Source: Hymenobacter montanus (GTDB taxonomy: Bacteria; Bacteroidota; Bacteroidia; Cytophagales; Hymenobacteraceae). Taken from it: a DNA stretch of 64,000 nucleotides. Shown in pieces: positions 44,699 to 53,254 of this stretch. A program made the translations under genes and the position numbers. A model generated the notes under the pieces. That model searched no databases. It saw only the letters and a list, made by a program, of their open reading frames with translations, and was not told where the DNA came from. The DNA lies in NCBI RefSeq assembly GCF_014699115.1, contig NZ_JACXAD010000018.1, forward strand, positions 1 to 64,000, in the 5' to 3' direction. Numbering within the stretch: position 1 is the stretch's first letter; every line of letters starts with the position of its first letter.

Positions 44699-45217
44699 TT
44701 ACAAAGGAGCCGCGCTACCGGCCGCATCGAGCACGTTGCCTTTGATGAGGATGGTAGTGATGCTGGGTTGGGTATTAGCCCGTACCGCTACCTGCTTGCT
44801 GATGATACCGCGCTTGCCGCGGCTATCGAACTGCACTTCGATGCTGCCCTGGGCGCCCGGCGCTACGGGGGCTTTGGTCCAGCTGGGCGTGGTGCAGCCA
44901 CAGGAGGCGGTAGCATCTTCAATCAGCAGGGGCGATTTGCCCGTGTTGGTGAATGTGAAGGTATGGCGCACCTTAGTGTCGGGCTTAATGTCGCCGAAGT
45001 CGAATTCGGCCTCGGCGAACTTCATGACCGGCGCGTTGGGGTTCGGGGCCTCGTTCTCGCTCACCACGTTGGGGTTATCCACCACGGGGTTAGCCTTGGT
45101 ATCGTCGGCTACGGCAGTGGCGGCGGCGTTCATGCCCTCGGTCCCTACCTCGGCCGTTTTATCGCGGTTGCAGGCCAGTAGCAGGAGGGCAGCGGCAAAG
45201 ATAATCGGGTATTTCAT
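44699..45217 (-). CDS. DUF1573 domain lipoprotein
   Basis: 172 residues from the ATG at 45217 (MKYPIIFAAALLLLACNRD), giving a clean lipobox LLLACN; the frame upstream lacks signal character. The DUF1573 (ASPM-like Ig) domain has EFDFGDIKPDTKVRHTFTFT, ATASCGCTTPSWTKAP with its Cys pair, and SIEVQFDSRGKRG. Exposed at the periplasmic side, function unknown. Cotranscribed with yajC in most Bacteroidota. Confidence 0.9.
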   Translation of the reverse strand: MKYPIIFAAALLLLACNRDKTAEVGTEGMNAAATAVADDTKANPVVDNPNVVSENEAPNPNAPVMKFAEAEFDFGDIKPDTKVRHTFTFTNTGKSPLLIEDATASCGCTTPSWTKAPVAPGAQGSIEVQFDSRGKRGIISKQVAVRANTQPSITTILIKGNVLDAAGSAAPL

Positions 45218-45361
45218 GGGAGTGATGGAAGCGCGCAACGGCGCATTCCGGCGTTGAGCGAACATATAACAAGTGTATCGAATAACCGGAGCTGGGCGGC
45301 CGTACAGCGTGCCCGGCCCGGGCAACACGCGCTGGCCGTCCGGTTCCGGTAGACCTTCTTC

Positions 45362-46360
45362 CTAGAGCTTGTCGATGATGTGTTGAGCAAACTGGCTGGT
45401 GCTGGCCTGGCCGCCGAGGTCGCCGGTGCATTCCTCCTGGCGCAGGAGAGTGGCATCGAGGGCGTGCTCGATTTGGTTGGCCTTGGCGTGTTCGCCAAGG
45501 TGACGCAACAGCATCAGAGCCGAGCGGAGCAGGGCCGTGGGGTTGGCCTTGCCCTGGCCGGCAATGTCGGGAGCCGACCCGTGCACGGCTTCGAACACGG
45601 CCATTTCGTCGCCGATATTAGCGCCGGCCACTACCCCGAGGCCACCCACCAGGCCCGCGCACAGGTCCGAAAGGATATCGCCAAACAGGTTCGTGGTCAC
45701 CACCACGTCGAACTGCTCGGGCTTGTTCACGAGCTGCATGCACATGTTGTCGATGATTTTATCCTCGAACACAATTTGCGGAAACTCGGTGGCGGCTTCT
45801 TTGCAGGCGTTCAGCATGAGCGTGCCGGCCATCTTTAAGATGTTGGCTTTGTGAGCCAGGGTCACCTTTTTACGGCCGTGCTTGGCGGCGAAGGCGAAGG
45901 CCGCGCGACAGATTTTGCGCGAGCCGTCCATCGTGATCCGGTTGAAGGAGTCGGCAATGCCCAAGCGTTCGTCATACACTTCCAGGCCCGAGTACAGGCC
46001 CTCGGTATTCTCCCGAAACAGCACCAAGTCGATGCCTTCGTAGCGGGTGTGGACGCCCGGCGTGGTTTTGCTGGGCCGCACGTTCTGGTACAGGTCGTAC
46101 TTCTGACGCAGCGTCACGTTGATGCTGCGGAAACCTTTGCCCACCGGCGTAGTAATCGGGCCTTTCAATGCCACCTTATTCTTTTCCAGCGACTTGAGCA
46201 GGGCTGCCGGAATCAGCTCGCCCGACTGGTTGAACGTGGTTTGACCGGCATTCTGCTCGTCCCATTGCACCGGCACCTGGGCCGCGCTAAAGATGTCGGT
46301 GACGGCTTTGGTAATCTCGGGGCCGATGCCGTCGCCGGGAATAAGGGTTACTACGTGCAT
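45362..46360 (-). CDS. Isocitrate dehydrogenase (NAD-type, isopropylmalate dehydrogenase superfamily)
   Basis: 332 residues from the ATG at 46360 (MHVVTLIPGDGIGPEI). SINVTLRQKYDLYQNVRPSK has the Ser and Asn of isocitrate-specific enzymes (NVTLR, LY-NVRP). LFRENTEGLYSGLE, HKANILKMAGT, DNMCMQLV and GVVAGANIGDEMAVFEAVHG complete the active site and cofactor region. It oxidises isocitrate to 2-oxoglutarate in the TCA cycle, probably with NAD. Confidence 0.9.
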   Translation of the reverse strand: MHVVTLIPGDGIGPEITKAVTDIFSAAQVPVQWDEQNAGQTTFNQSGELIPAALLKSLEKNKVALKGPITTPVGKGFRSINVTLRQKYDLYQNVRPSKTTPGVHTRYEGIDLVLFRENTEGLYSGLEVYDERLGIADSFNRITMDGSRKICRAAFAFAAKHGRKKVTLAHKANILKMAGTLMLNACKEAATEFPQIVFEDKIIDNMCMQLVNKPEQFDVVVTTNLFGDILSDLCAGLVGGLGVVAGANIGDEMAVFEAVHGSAPDIAGQGKANPTALLRSALMLLRHLGEHAKANQIEHALDATLLRQEECTGDLGGQASTSQFAQHIIDKL

Positions 46361-46495
46361 GCTACTTGAAAGTAATGAAGAGATAATATAATAGTAGGCT
46401 GATGAGGTCGGGAAGGTGAAGGAGAGCAGTGCCCACAACAAATGCCGTGGGCCTGGGCTTCTCCCTGCCTCATTACCTCATCGCCTCATCACCGA

Positions 46496-46807
46496 TTAAA
46501 TCACCTTGCGGGAATTGATTTGGTTAATAAGTTGGTCAACATCGCCGAGCAGTTGCTCGGCTTTGGACTTAGCGTCGGAGATAACGCGCTGGCCTTCGCT
46601 CTTGGCCGAAGACTGGCCGGAGGCTTCGCGGCTGGTCACGAGGCTGTCGGTGAGGTCGGCCAGCACCGAGCGGTACTTTTCTAGTTGGTAACTAAGCCAG
46701 GAGCGGGTTTCGGTGCCGGGTTCGGGGGCATAGAGCAAGCCAAGGGCCGCGCCGGTGAGGGCGCCGCCCGCGAAGCACAAGATGCCGGTGGTGGTTTTGC
46801 TGGCCAT
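46496..46807 (-). CDS. YtxH domain-containing protein
   Basis: 103 residues from the ATG at 46807 (MASKTTTGILCFAGGALTG). The short N-terminal hydrophobic helix with Gly-rich turns (LCFAGGALTGAALGLLYAPEPGTETR) is the YtxH signature, followed by an amphipathic helix with DAKSKAEQLLGDVDQLINQI. Probably membrane-anchored, often associated with stress response; role unknown. Confidence 0.9.
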   Translation of the reverse strand: MASKTTTGILCFAGGALTGAALGLLYAPEPGTETRSWLSYQLEKYRSVLADLTDSLVTSREASGQSSAKSEGQRVISDAKSKAEQLLGDVDQLINQINSRKVI

Positions 46808-46956
46808 GGTTATAGAAGTTGAGGGAGGGAATGTAGAATGATTAAGATTCAAGCAGACGTACGAAAAAACGCGGCCGCAGATGCTAATGCAAAGGTGGCA
46901 GGGGCAACTCAATATCGAACTATCAGCGGCGGGTTTCTCCGTAACCCCGAGGGGCG

Positions 46957-48153
46957 CTATTGGTTATCCAATAACCCGCGGCCCGATTTACGAATGTCGC
47001 CACTAGCCGCCAAATCTTGCGCCAGCTTATCCAGAATGCCATTCACAAACTGCTTGCTCTTAGGGGTGCTGTAGAGCTTGCTGATTTCAATGTACTCGTT
47101 GATAGTCACTTTGACCGGAATACCGCGAAAAAGCTGCATTTCGGTGAGGGCCATCTTCAGGATGATTTTATCGAGCAGGGCCACGCGCTCCACGTCCCAG
47201 TTCTGTACCGAGCCGGCGATGAGCTTTTCCATCTTGTCGTCTTCGAGGAGCGTCTGCCGATAGAGCGTTTCGGCAAATTCGCGGTCGTCGGCCCAGTTGG
47301 CCGAGAGGTTCATCAGCTCCTGCTTCTCATCGGCGGCAAAGGGCAGCATCTTCAGCGTCTTCAGCACCAGGTTGCGCACGATGGGCCGGTTTTCCTCCCA
47401 GTTCAAATCGTCGGCCTCAAGCTGGCGTGGTAGGGCTTCCCCTTTGAATACGAAGTCCTTGTACAGATGCCGCAGGATTTCCAGGTCGGCGTCGTAGTCG
47501 GCTTCGGCAGCCCCGCTGGGCTGGCCCGTCAGGTAGGTACGCACGACTTCGTCGGCCTTCATTTCCTGCCAGGCGGCGCGCAGGGCTTCGGTTTCTTCGG
47601 CTCCGTCCCAGGCCAGCTTGCGCCGGATGGTTAGGTCCTGGAGCTGCTCGTTGGCCATCAGCTTGGTAATAGCCGCGTTCTGATGCAGGCGGCTGGCGTC
47701 CAGGGCGTCTTCGCGCGGGCCGAGGCGGCGGCGTTCCTCCCGGCTCTGCTCTTCCTCGATCACGCCCAGCAGGGCGGCGGGCAGGTTAAGTAAGTGCAGA
47801 TATTGGTCGTGGATGCTCTCGGCTCCCACCATCAGCTGCCCGCCGAAAAAGGTAGCGTCCTTTTTTACCTGCGCCTCAAAGAAGCTGATGGCGTCAGCCA
47901 GTGCCTTGTCCACGGCCTGGTCGTCGGTCTTTTCGGGCGCCGTACCGGTGCGGTACCACTCGCGCAGCTGGGCTTCACCCAGCTTGCGCTGGCCTTCCAG
48001 CCGCCGGCGGTCGGGCGCTTCTTTGGCGGTTAGGTCAGGTTCAAAAGCAGCCGCGATACGGTCCTGCGCCAGCAGCAAATCAGCTCCTACCGCTTGGTGG
48101 TAGGAGTAGAGCGACTGCATAACTTTAATACGAAGGAGGCGGCGGTTCAGCAT
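46957..48153 (-). CDS. nusB: Transcription antitermination factor NusB, long form
   Basis: 398 residues. MLNRRLLRIKVMQSLYSYHQA is the typical start and the C-terminal part (from ~residue 265: DDREFAETLYRQTLL, NWDVERVALLDKIILKMALTEM, VTINEYIEISKLYSTPKSKQFVNGILDKLA) is the NusB fold. About 200 residues of charged helix are inserted after the first helix, as in other Bacteroidota. E. coli NusB has 139 residues. It joins NusE on boxA RNA during rRNA transcription. Confidence 0.92.
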   Translation of the reverse strand: MLNRRLLRIKVMQSLYSYHQAVGADLLLAQDRIAAAFEPDLTAKEAPDRRRLEGQRKLGEAQLREWYRTGTAPEKTDDQAVDKALADAISFFEAQVKKDATFFGGQLMVGAESIHDQYLHLLNLPAALLGVIEEEQSREERRRLGPREDALDASRLHQNAAITKLMANEQLQDLTIRRKLAWDGAEETEALRAAWQEMKADEVVRTYLTGQPSGAAEADYDADLEILRHLYKDFVFKGEALPRQLEADDLNWEENRPIVRNLVLKTLKMLPFAADEKQELMNLSANWADDREFAETLYRQTLLEDDKMEKLIAGSVQNWDVERVALLDKIILKMALTEMQLFRGIPVKVTINEYIEISKLYSTPKSKQFVNGILDKLAQDLAASGDIRKSGRGLLDNQ

Positions 48154-48196
48154 TTTTATGAATCAGTTGTGAGTTGTGGGTTGTCAGCCCAACTAA

Positions 48197-48317
48197 AAAA
48201 GAACGTCATGCCGCGTGTAACGAAGCAGCAGCGAGTGCTCTTACTCGTTGGCTCCGCCGGCCGGGGGTACCGCCAAGCGGGCCAGCTACTTCGCGGTGTT
48301 CGGCATGACGTTCTTTT
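48197..48317. repeat. 17-bp inverted repeat, REP-like, before nusB
   Basis: AAAAGAACGTCATGCCG (48197-48213) and its exact complement (48301-48317) flank an 87-nt GC-rich middle. On the minus strand it is followed by a T-run, so it may also end the dehydrogenase transcript from the gene ending at 48332. Confidence 0.6.
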
Positions 48318-48331
48318 CGTCCGGGTAACAA

Positions 48332-49423
48332 TTAGTAGGTCGACTTCACCTTGCCTACGCTGGCAATCCGCTCCTTGGCTTGCTTGATGGCCGCGGCCTG
48401 CGGATGCGTACCTTCTTCTTCGGCTTTGGCCAGCACCTGGAGGGTGAAGTCGTAAATTTTTTCGGTTTGGGTTAGGGCTCCCTGGCGGCTGGTGCCGACT
48501 ACTTCGGAGTAGACGTTGATGAGGCCACCGGCGTTGATGAGGAAGTCAGGCGCGTACACGATGCCGCGTCGTACCAGCTCGGGACCGTGAATGTTCTCGG
48601 TTTTGAGTTGGTTGTTGGCGCAGCCCGCCACTACCTGGCATTTCAGCCGCGGAATGGTGTCGTCGTTCAGCGTGGCCCCCAGGGCGCAGGGCGAGTAGAT
48701 GTCGAGGTCCTGGTCGTAGATGTCTTCCAGCCCCACAGCCTGCGCCCCGAAGCGGTTAGCGGCATCGAGCGCCCGGTCCTCGTAGTAATCGGTCACGATG
48801 AGCTGGGCGCTTTCTTTCTTTAGGTGTTCGAGCAGGTAAGTGCCGACGTGGCCCACGCCCTGCACCCCAATGCGCTTGCCCGCCAGGCTCTCCGAGCCGA
48901 AGGCTCTTTTGGCGGCGGCTTTCATGCCCATGTAGGTACCGTAGGCCGTTACCGGGGAAGGGTCGCCGGAGCCGCCCATGCTTTCAGGCAGGCCGGCCAC
49001 GTGCTGGGTTTCCATGCGGATGTACTCCATGTCCTTGGTGGTCATATTCACATCCTCGGCCGTGATGTACTTGCCGTTGAGGTTCTTCACGAAGCGGCCG
49101 AACTTGCGGAGCAGCGCCTCGGTCTTCAGCGTCTTGGCCTCCCCAATGATGACGGCCTTGCCCCCGCCCAGGTTCAGGCCCGAGATGGCGGCCTTGTAAG
49201 TCATGCCGCGCGACAGTCGGAGCACGTCGTTCAGGGCTTCCATGTCGCTGGCGTAGTGCCACATGCGGGTGCCACCCAGCGCGGGGCCCAGCACCGTATT
49301 GTGGATGCCGATAATGGCCTTCAGGCCCGTCTCGTGGTCGTGGCAAAACACAACCTGCTCGTGCTGATGTTCGGCAATCTGACCAAAAATGGCCTCGGGA
49401 GCCAGGGTTTGGGCTTCAATCAT
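48332..49423 (-). CDS. Glu/Leu/Phe/Val dehydrogenase (leucine dehydrogenase type)
   Basis: 363 residues from the ATG at 49423 (MIEAQTLAPEAIFGQI); an in-frame ATG 120 nt further upstream adds no conserved residues. GPALGGTRMWHY, AISGLNLGGGKAVII (catalytic Lys) and GVQGVGHVGTYLL (NAD) are in order, and NNQL together with INAGGLINVYSE near the end is usual in leucine/phenylalanine dehydrogenases. It deaminates branched-chain amino acids to their keto acids, which also feed branched fatty acids in these bacteria. Confidence 0.88.
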   Translation of the reverse strand: MIEAQTLAPEAIFGQIAEHQHEQVVFCHDHETGLKAIIGIHNTVLGPALGGTRMWHYASDMEALNDVLRLSRGMTYKAAISGLNLGGGKAVIIGEAKTLKTEALLRKFGRFVKNLNGKYITAEDVNMTTKDMEYIRMETQHVAGLPESMGGSGDPSPVTAYGTYMGMKAAAKRAFGSESLAGKRIGVQGVGHVGTYLLEHLKKESAQLIVTDYYEDRALDAANRFGAQAVGLEDIYDQDLDIYSPCALGATLNDDTIPRLKCQVVAGCANNQLKTENIHGPELVRRGIVYAPDFLINAGGLINVYSEVVGTSRQGALTQTEKIYDFTLQVLAKAEEEGTHPQAAAIKQAKERIASVGKVKSTY

Positions 49424-49617
49424 AGGGATGAATGAAATAAGGGTGGTGGGAATTTGAAAAAGGAGGGTAGGGAACAGAGCGGCGTAACTTTGTTGGGTCT
49501 TATACGGAGAAGCTGAAAGGTCATGCCAAGCAGCGCGAAGCATAACGTTTTAGATTCTCTATTCAAGCTGCAAAAGTACCCTTATTTTCCCATACCGGCC
49601 TCTTTTTCATCCAGCCC

Positions 49618-51402
49618 GTGCGCGCCCTATCCGCCGTTAATCCCTTCATTTTCCGCTATAAATGGCACTTCCTGGCGGGCGTGCTTTTCGTGGCCCTGAG
49701 TACGTTGCTGGCCATCTTTCCCGCCCAACTGGTGCGCTACGCCTTCGATCTGGTGAATGAGGGCATCGACCTCTATCACCTCTACGCCGGCACGCAGGCT
49801 CAGGCCGGTGTGTACCAGTTGTTTGGCCGCAACGTGCTGCTGTATGGGCTGCTTATTATCGGGCTGGCCCTGCTGCGCGGCATCTTCCTGTTTTTCATGC
49901 GCCAGACCCTGATTGTAATGTCGCGGCACATCGAGAACGACCAGAAAAATCAGATTTACCAGCACTACCAGTCGTTGCCCCTCAGCTTCTACCGGCGCCA
50001 CAGCACCGGCGACTTAATGTCGCGCATCTCCGAGGACGTGAGCCGCGTGCGCATGTACCTCGGCCCGGCCATTATGTATTTCCTGCAGCTGGTGCTGCTG
50101 TTCGTGCTCATCGTGCCGCTTATGCTGCTGGTAAACGTGAAGCTGACGCTCTACACGCTGTTGCCGCTGCCCGTCTTGTCGGTCAGCATCTTTTACGTCA
50201 ATAACTTGATTGAGCGCAAGTCCGACGAGATTCAGAAGGCCTTATCCGGCATGACGACCTTCGTGCAGGAGGCTTTTTCGGGCATTCGGGTGCTAAAATC
50301 GTTCGTGCGCGAAGCCGATTCGCACGCCCAGTTCACGAAAGCCAGCAACGAGTACAAGGAGAAATCACTGAGCTTAAACTTCGTCAACTCGCTGTTCTTT
50401 CCGCTGATTCTGTTTCTGATTGGCTTGAGCACCCTCATCACCGTGTGGGTAGGCGGGCAGGAGGTCATCCGGGGCACCATCACCACGGGCACCATTGCCG
50501 AGTTCCTGATTTACGTGAACCTGCTCACCTGGCCGGTAACGGCCCTGGGCTGGACCTCGTCGCTGGTGCAGCGGGCCGAGGCCTCCCAGGCCCGCATCAA
50601 CGAGTTTCTCAACCAGAAAACTGACATTATATCCCGCCAAAACGTGCAGCGCGAGCTGGTGGGAGACATTGTGTTCGACCACGTTTCCTTCACCTACCCC
50701 GACACGGGGATCCAGGCGCTGAAAGACGTCAGCTTTCGGGTGCTCCCCGGCCAAACCCTGGCGGTTATTGGCAACACTGGCTCCGGCAAAAGCACGGTAG
50801 CCGCCTTGCTCTGCCGCTTGTACGACGTGTCGGCCGGCACCATCAAGGTAGACGGTATCGACGTTCGCGACTACGCCCTGACGGCGCTGCGCGGCCAAAT
50901 CGGCTACGTGCCGCAGGATGTGTTTCTCTTTTCGGACACTATTCGGAACAACATCAACTTTGGCCTCGACCAGCCCGACGAGGCCCGAATGCTGCAGGCG
51001 GCCAAAGATGCCGACGTGTACGAAAACATCCTGGCTTTTCCCGAAGGTTTCGATACCAAGGTCGGCGAGCGGGGCATCACGCTCTCCGGGGGGCAAAAGC
51101 AACGCGTGAGCATGGCCCGCGCCCTCGTAAAGGAACCCAAAATCCTGATTCTCGACGACTCCCTTTCCGCAGTCGATACCAAAACTGAGAATGCCATTCT
51201 CGGCAGTCTGCAGCGCATTATGGCCCAGCGCACCAGCCTCATCATCTCGCACCGGGTGAGCTCGGTGAAGCTGGCCGATGAAATCCTCGTCCTCGACGAC
51301 GGTGTAATTGTCCAGCATGGCACCCACGAAGCCCTGATGGCTGATACCGACGGCCTCTACCGGGCGCTGTACGACCGACAGTTGCAAGCCGAAGAAGCGT
51401 AA
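49618..51402 (+). CDS. ABC exporter, fused membrane and ATPase domains
   Basis: 594 residues from a GTG start (VRALSAVNPFIFRYKWHFL). Six membrane helices in the first ~330 residues (type IV exporter fold), with the coupling-helix pattern RHSTGDLMSRISEDVSRVR. ATPase domain: Walker A GNTGSGKST (~388), Q-loop YVPQDVFLFS, signature LSGGQKQRVSMARAL, Walker B ILILDDSLSAVDT, H-loop ISHR. DDS in place of DEA(T) leaves the catalytic Glu position as Asp, so this half may hydrolyse ATP slowly unless paired. Substrate unknown. Confidence 0.9.
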   Translation: MRALSAVNPFIFRYKWHFLAGVLFVALSTLLAIFPAQLVRYAFDLVNEGIDLYHLYAGTQAQAGVYQLFGRNVLLYGLLIIGLALLRGIFLFFMRQTLIVMSRHIENDQKNQIYQHYQSLPLSFYRRHSTGDLMSRISEDVSRVRMYLGPAIMYFLQLVLLFVLIVPLMLLVNVKLTLYTLLPLPVLSVSIFYVNNLIERKSDEIQKALSGMTTFVQEAFSGIRVLKSFVREADSHAQFTKASNEYKEKSLSLNFVNSLFFPLILFLIGLSTLITVWVGGQEVIRGTITTGTIAEFLIYVNLLTWPVTALGWTSSLVQRAEASQARINEFLNQKTDIISRQNVQRELVGDIVFDHVSFTYPDTGIQALKDVSFRVLPGQTLAVIGNTGSGKSTVAALLCRLYDVSAGTIKVDGIDVRDYALTALRGQIGYVPQDVFLFSDTIRNNINFGLDQPDEARMLQAAKDADVYENILAFPEGFDTKVGERGITLSGGQKQRVSMARALVKEPKILILDDSLSAVDTKTENAILGSLQRIMAQRTSLIISHRVSSVKLADEILVLDDGVIVQHGTHEALMADTDGLYRALYDRQLQAEEA

Positions 51403-51763
51403 GAGCGACTCACTGGGTTGATTGGAGGGTTTTATCTGGGGCCAGCCAACTGGCGGCTTTCTCCACAAACGAAAAGCTGATTTTATACGGGCTGCCAATC
51501 TGCGTATCGCCTATAAAGCAAGTCAACACGCGTTGTTGCCTGTAGCGTTGCGACAGGCCGTGCCCGAGGGAAGTCAATAGCTATGACAGTGGCTGGCCCC
51601 TGCTATTCGGTACGGGGAGTTTCGCGGGATATATAGTGGCCCCTTGAGCTCACAAACGATGGCACGATGACAAGCACCGAACCAAGTAAAGAGGATAATT
51701 GGCAACCGCTGAAATAGCAGGCTCGGGGTACGAGGTCCATGAAGTAGGGCGGCGCTACTTGGC
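51403..51763. other. Intergenic region, no gene seen
   Basis: Between convergent genes. No convincing frame and no clear terminator hairpin was found. Confidence 0.45.
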
Positions 51764-52186
51764 TTATTTGCCGATTACCACCCGGCGCATGCCACTCTTC
51801 TCGTAAGCCGAGCAGCGCACGATGTAGGAGCCGGCAGGGAGTTGCTTTACATTGAGCAAGGCGGGAGTCTGGCCGTTCATCATGGTATAGGTGAGCACGG
51901 GGCGACCAGCTACGTCGGTTACTTCTATGCGAGTTGGGCCAGGGTTATCGGTTTTCACGGTGAGGCGGCCCGCGGCTACCTCGGCCTTTACTTTAATGGC
52001 ATTAGGGTTGGCAGCCGGGGTCTCGGGAGCGGGCGCGATGAGGGGAGCGGCACCGGGGGCAGGCGCGGCTGGAGCCGGGGCTGCGGGCTTGGGAGCGGCT
52101 ACGCCGTTGGGCAAAATAGCATCTTGTGCCTGAGCGACTACGGGGAGGGAAAAACTGACTAACAATAGCAGGAATAACTCTTTCAT
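51764..52186 (-). CDS. Mini protein: signal peptide, Pro/Ala linker, T9SS-type tail
   Basis: 140 residues. Signal peptide (MKELFLLLLVSFSLPVVAQAQ, cleavage after AQA) followed by a ~45-residue Pro/Ala-rich linker (PAAPAPAAPAPGAAP). The last ~75 residues resemble a Por secretion sorting domain (GRLTVKTDNPGPTRIEV, VTDVAGRPVLTYTM, QLPAGSYIVRC, RRVVIGK). There is no cargo domain between linker and tail. It may be a degraded T9SS substrate, a competitor for the sorting machinery, or a small surface protein in its own right. Confidence 0.7.
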   Translation of the reverse strand: MKELFLLLLVSFSLPVVAQAQDAILPNGVAAPKPAAPAPAAPAPGAAPLIAPAPETPAANPNAIKVKAEVAAGRLTVKTDNPGPTRIEVTDVAGRPVLTYTMMNGQTPALLNVKQLPAGSYIVRCSAYEKSGMRRVVIGK

Positions 52187-52331
52187 AATAGATATGCGAG
52201 ATGGTGGCGCTAAGAATTGTTGAAGTGTAAAGTTAGCAAATTTTGAAACTAACCACTACCTAAGGCGATACAAGCGCCGTGCCAGCACGACCGAGCCGGA
52301 GCCAGCCGCCAAAACTTTATTTGACGTCAGC

Positions 52332-52363
52332 TTGCGCTAAATCCGAAAAAGCCCTTACCTTTG
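52332..52363 (+). promoter_or_regulatory. Promoter of tRNA-Pro(GGG)
   Basis: TTG (52332-52334), a 21-nt spacer, then TACCTTTG (52356-52363), a perfect -7 match, 16 nt upstream of the mature tRNA end. Confidence 0.65.
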
Positions 52364-52379
52364 TCGCTCCAATGCCAAT

Positions 52380-52453
52380 CGGGGTGTAGCGTAGCCTGGT
52401 ATCGCGCCAGCATGGGGTGCTGGAGGTCGTAGGTTCGAATCCTGCCACTCCGA
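52380..52453 (+). tRNA. tRNA-Pro (anticodon GGG)
   Basis: 74 nt. Acceptor arm CGGGGTG pairs with CACTCCG (one G-U pair), discriminator A. Anticodon stem CCAGC/GCTGG encloses the loop ATGGGGT with anticodon GGG. T-arm has GGTTCGAATCC. CCA is not encoded. A strong terminator follows. It reads CCC and CCU proline codons. Confidence 0.95.
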
Positions 52454-52472
52454 CGGTAGAGCAGCCGCTCTC

Positions 52473-52508
52473 AAAAGCCTCCGAACTTCCGGGTTCGGAG
52501 GCTTTTTT
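52473..52508 (+). terminator. Intrinsic terminator after tRNA-Pro(GGG)
   Basis: AAAAGCCTCCGAAC paired with GTTCGGAGGCTTTT around a 6-nt loop, then a T-run, 20 nt after the tRNA. Confidence 0.92.
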
Positions 52509-52554
52509 CGGCCGCGGATTGGACACAGTACAGGTCGCCCCATCGGCCTGATTT

Positions 52555-52628
52555 CGGGGTGTAGCGCAGCCCGGTAGCGCGCGTCGTTCGGGACGACGAG
52601 GCCGTAGGTTCGAATCCTGCCACCCCGA
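52555..52628 (+). tRNA. tRNA-Pro (anticodon CGG)
   Basis: 74 nt. Acceptor arm CGGGGTG pairs perfectly with CACCCCG, discriminator A. Anticodon stem CGTCG/CGACG encloses the loop TTCGGGA with anticodon CGG. T-arm has GGTTCGAATCC; CCA not encoded. It reads CCG, a common codon in this GC-rich genome. The body is very similar to the GGG isoacceptor upstream. Confidence 0.95.
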
Positions 52629-52642
52629 CCCCGGAAGCTTCC

Positions 52643-52686
52643 AACCAAAAAGCCCACTGAACAATAGTCCAGTGGGCTTTTTGGTT
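52643..52686 (+). terminator. Intrinsic terminator after tRNA-Pro(CGG)
   Basis: AACCAAAAAGCCCACTG paired with CAGTGGGCTTTTTGGTT around a 10-nt loop. It can act in both directions and may also end the opposing hypothetical gene at 52721. Confidence 0.92.
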
Positions 52687-52720
52687 AGGTGCCCATTGCT
52701 TGCCCGACGCCTAAGGGTGG

Positions 52721-53242
52721 CTAGCGGTAGCGGCCCGTGCGCGAAGGCAGGCGCTTGCCGCCCCGGCCTCGGCTTAGCAGCACTGCCGCGCCGCCCGCAA
52801 GGGCTACCACCGTTGCCATCTTCACAATCAGGCTGGTCTTATCGTATTTCCACTGGGCCCGGTAGCCTTTCTCGGCGAAGATATTGGGAACGTGGCCGTG
52901 TACGAGGTCATCCAGAACTCCCTCTACCACGTTGACGCGATCGGCCAAAAGGAGTGGTAGCCAGTGGAGATAGCTGTTTTCGCTGTACCGGAAGGCGAAC
53001 CGGCGAATCATCCCGCTGAGCCCGCTGGGGGGAGCCGAGGTACCGAAAACGGCCGGAATGTTTGGCCGCTCGTTGGAATGCAGCACCTCAATGTCGATGG
53101 GCTGTTGTACGGGGCGCTCCCAAGTGTACCCAGCATGGTCTTCGGCAGTGCGCTGCCTCATGGGGTACGTGGGGTCGTTCTTGGGGTCGGCATCAATGCC
53201 CCAGCCGTTGATCTTTTTGTGGTCTGTGGTGGTCGTTTCCAT
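52721..53242 (-). CDS. Hypothetical protein with C-terminal membrane helix
   Basis: 173 residues. A polar head (METTTTDHKKINGWGIDADPKNDPTYPMRQRT), a middle with SGMIRRFAFRYSENSYLHWLPLLLADRVNVVE that may lie along the membrane, and a C-terminal membrane helix (MATVVALAGGAAVLLS) followed by a basic tail. Tail-anchored with the N-terminus in the cytoplasm is the likely topology. Family not recognised. 12 nt after the alcohol dehydrogenase gene, so cotranscribed with it. Confidence 0.7.
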   Translation of the reverse strand: METTTTDHKKINGWGIDADPKNDPTYPMRQRTAEDHAGYTWERPVQQPIDIEVLHSNERPNIPAVFGTSAPPSGLSGMIRRFAFRYSENSYLHWLPLLLADRVNVVEGVLDDLVHGHVPNIFAEKGYRAQWKYDKTSLIVKMATVVALAGGAAVLLSRGRGGKRLPSRTGRYR

Positions 53243-53254
53243 AATCGTGGGGCT

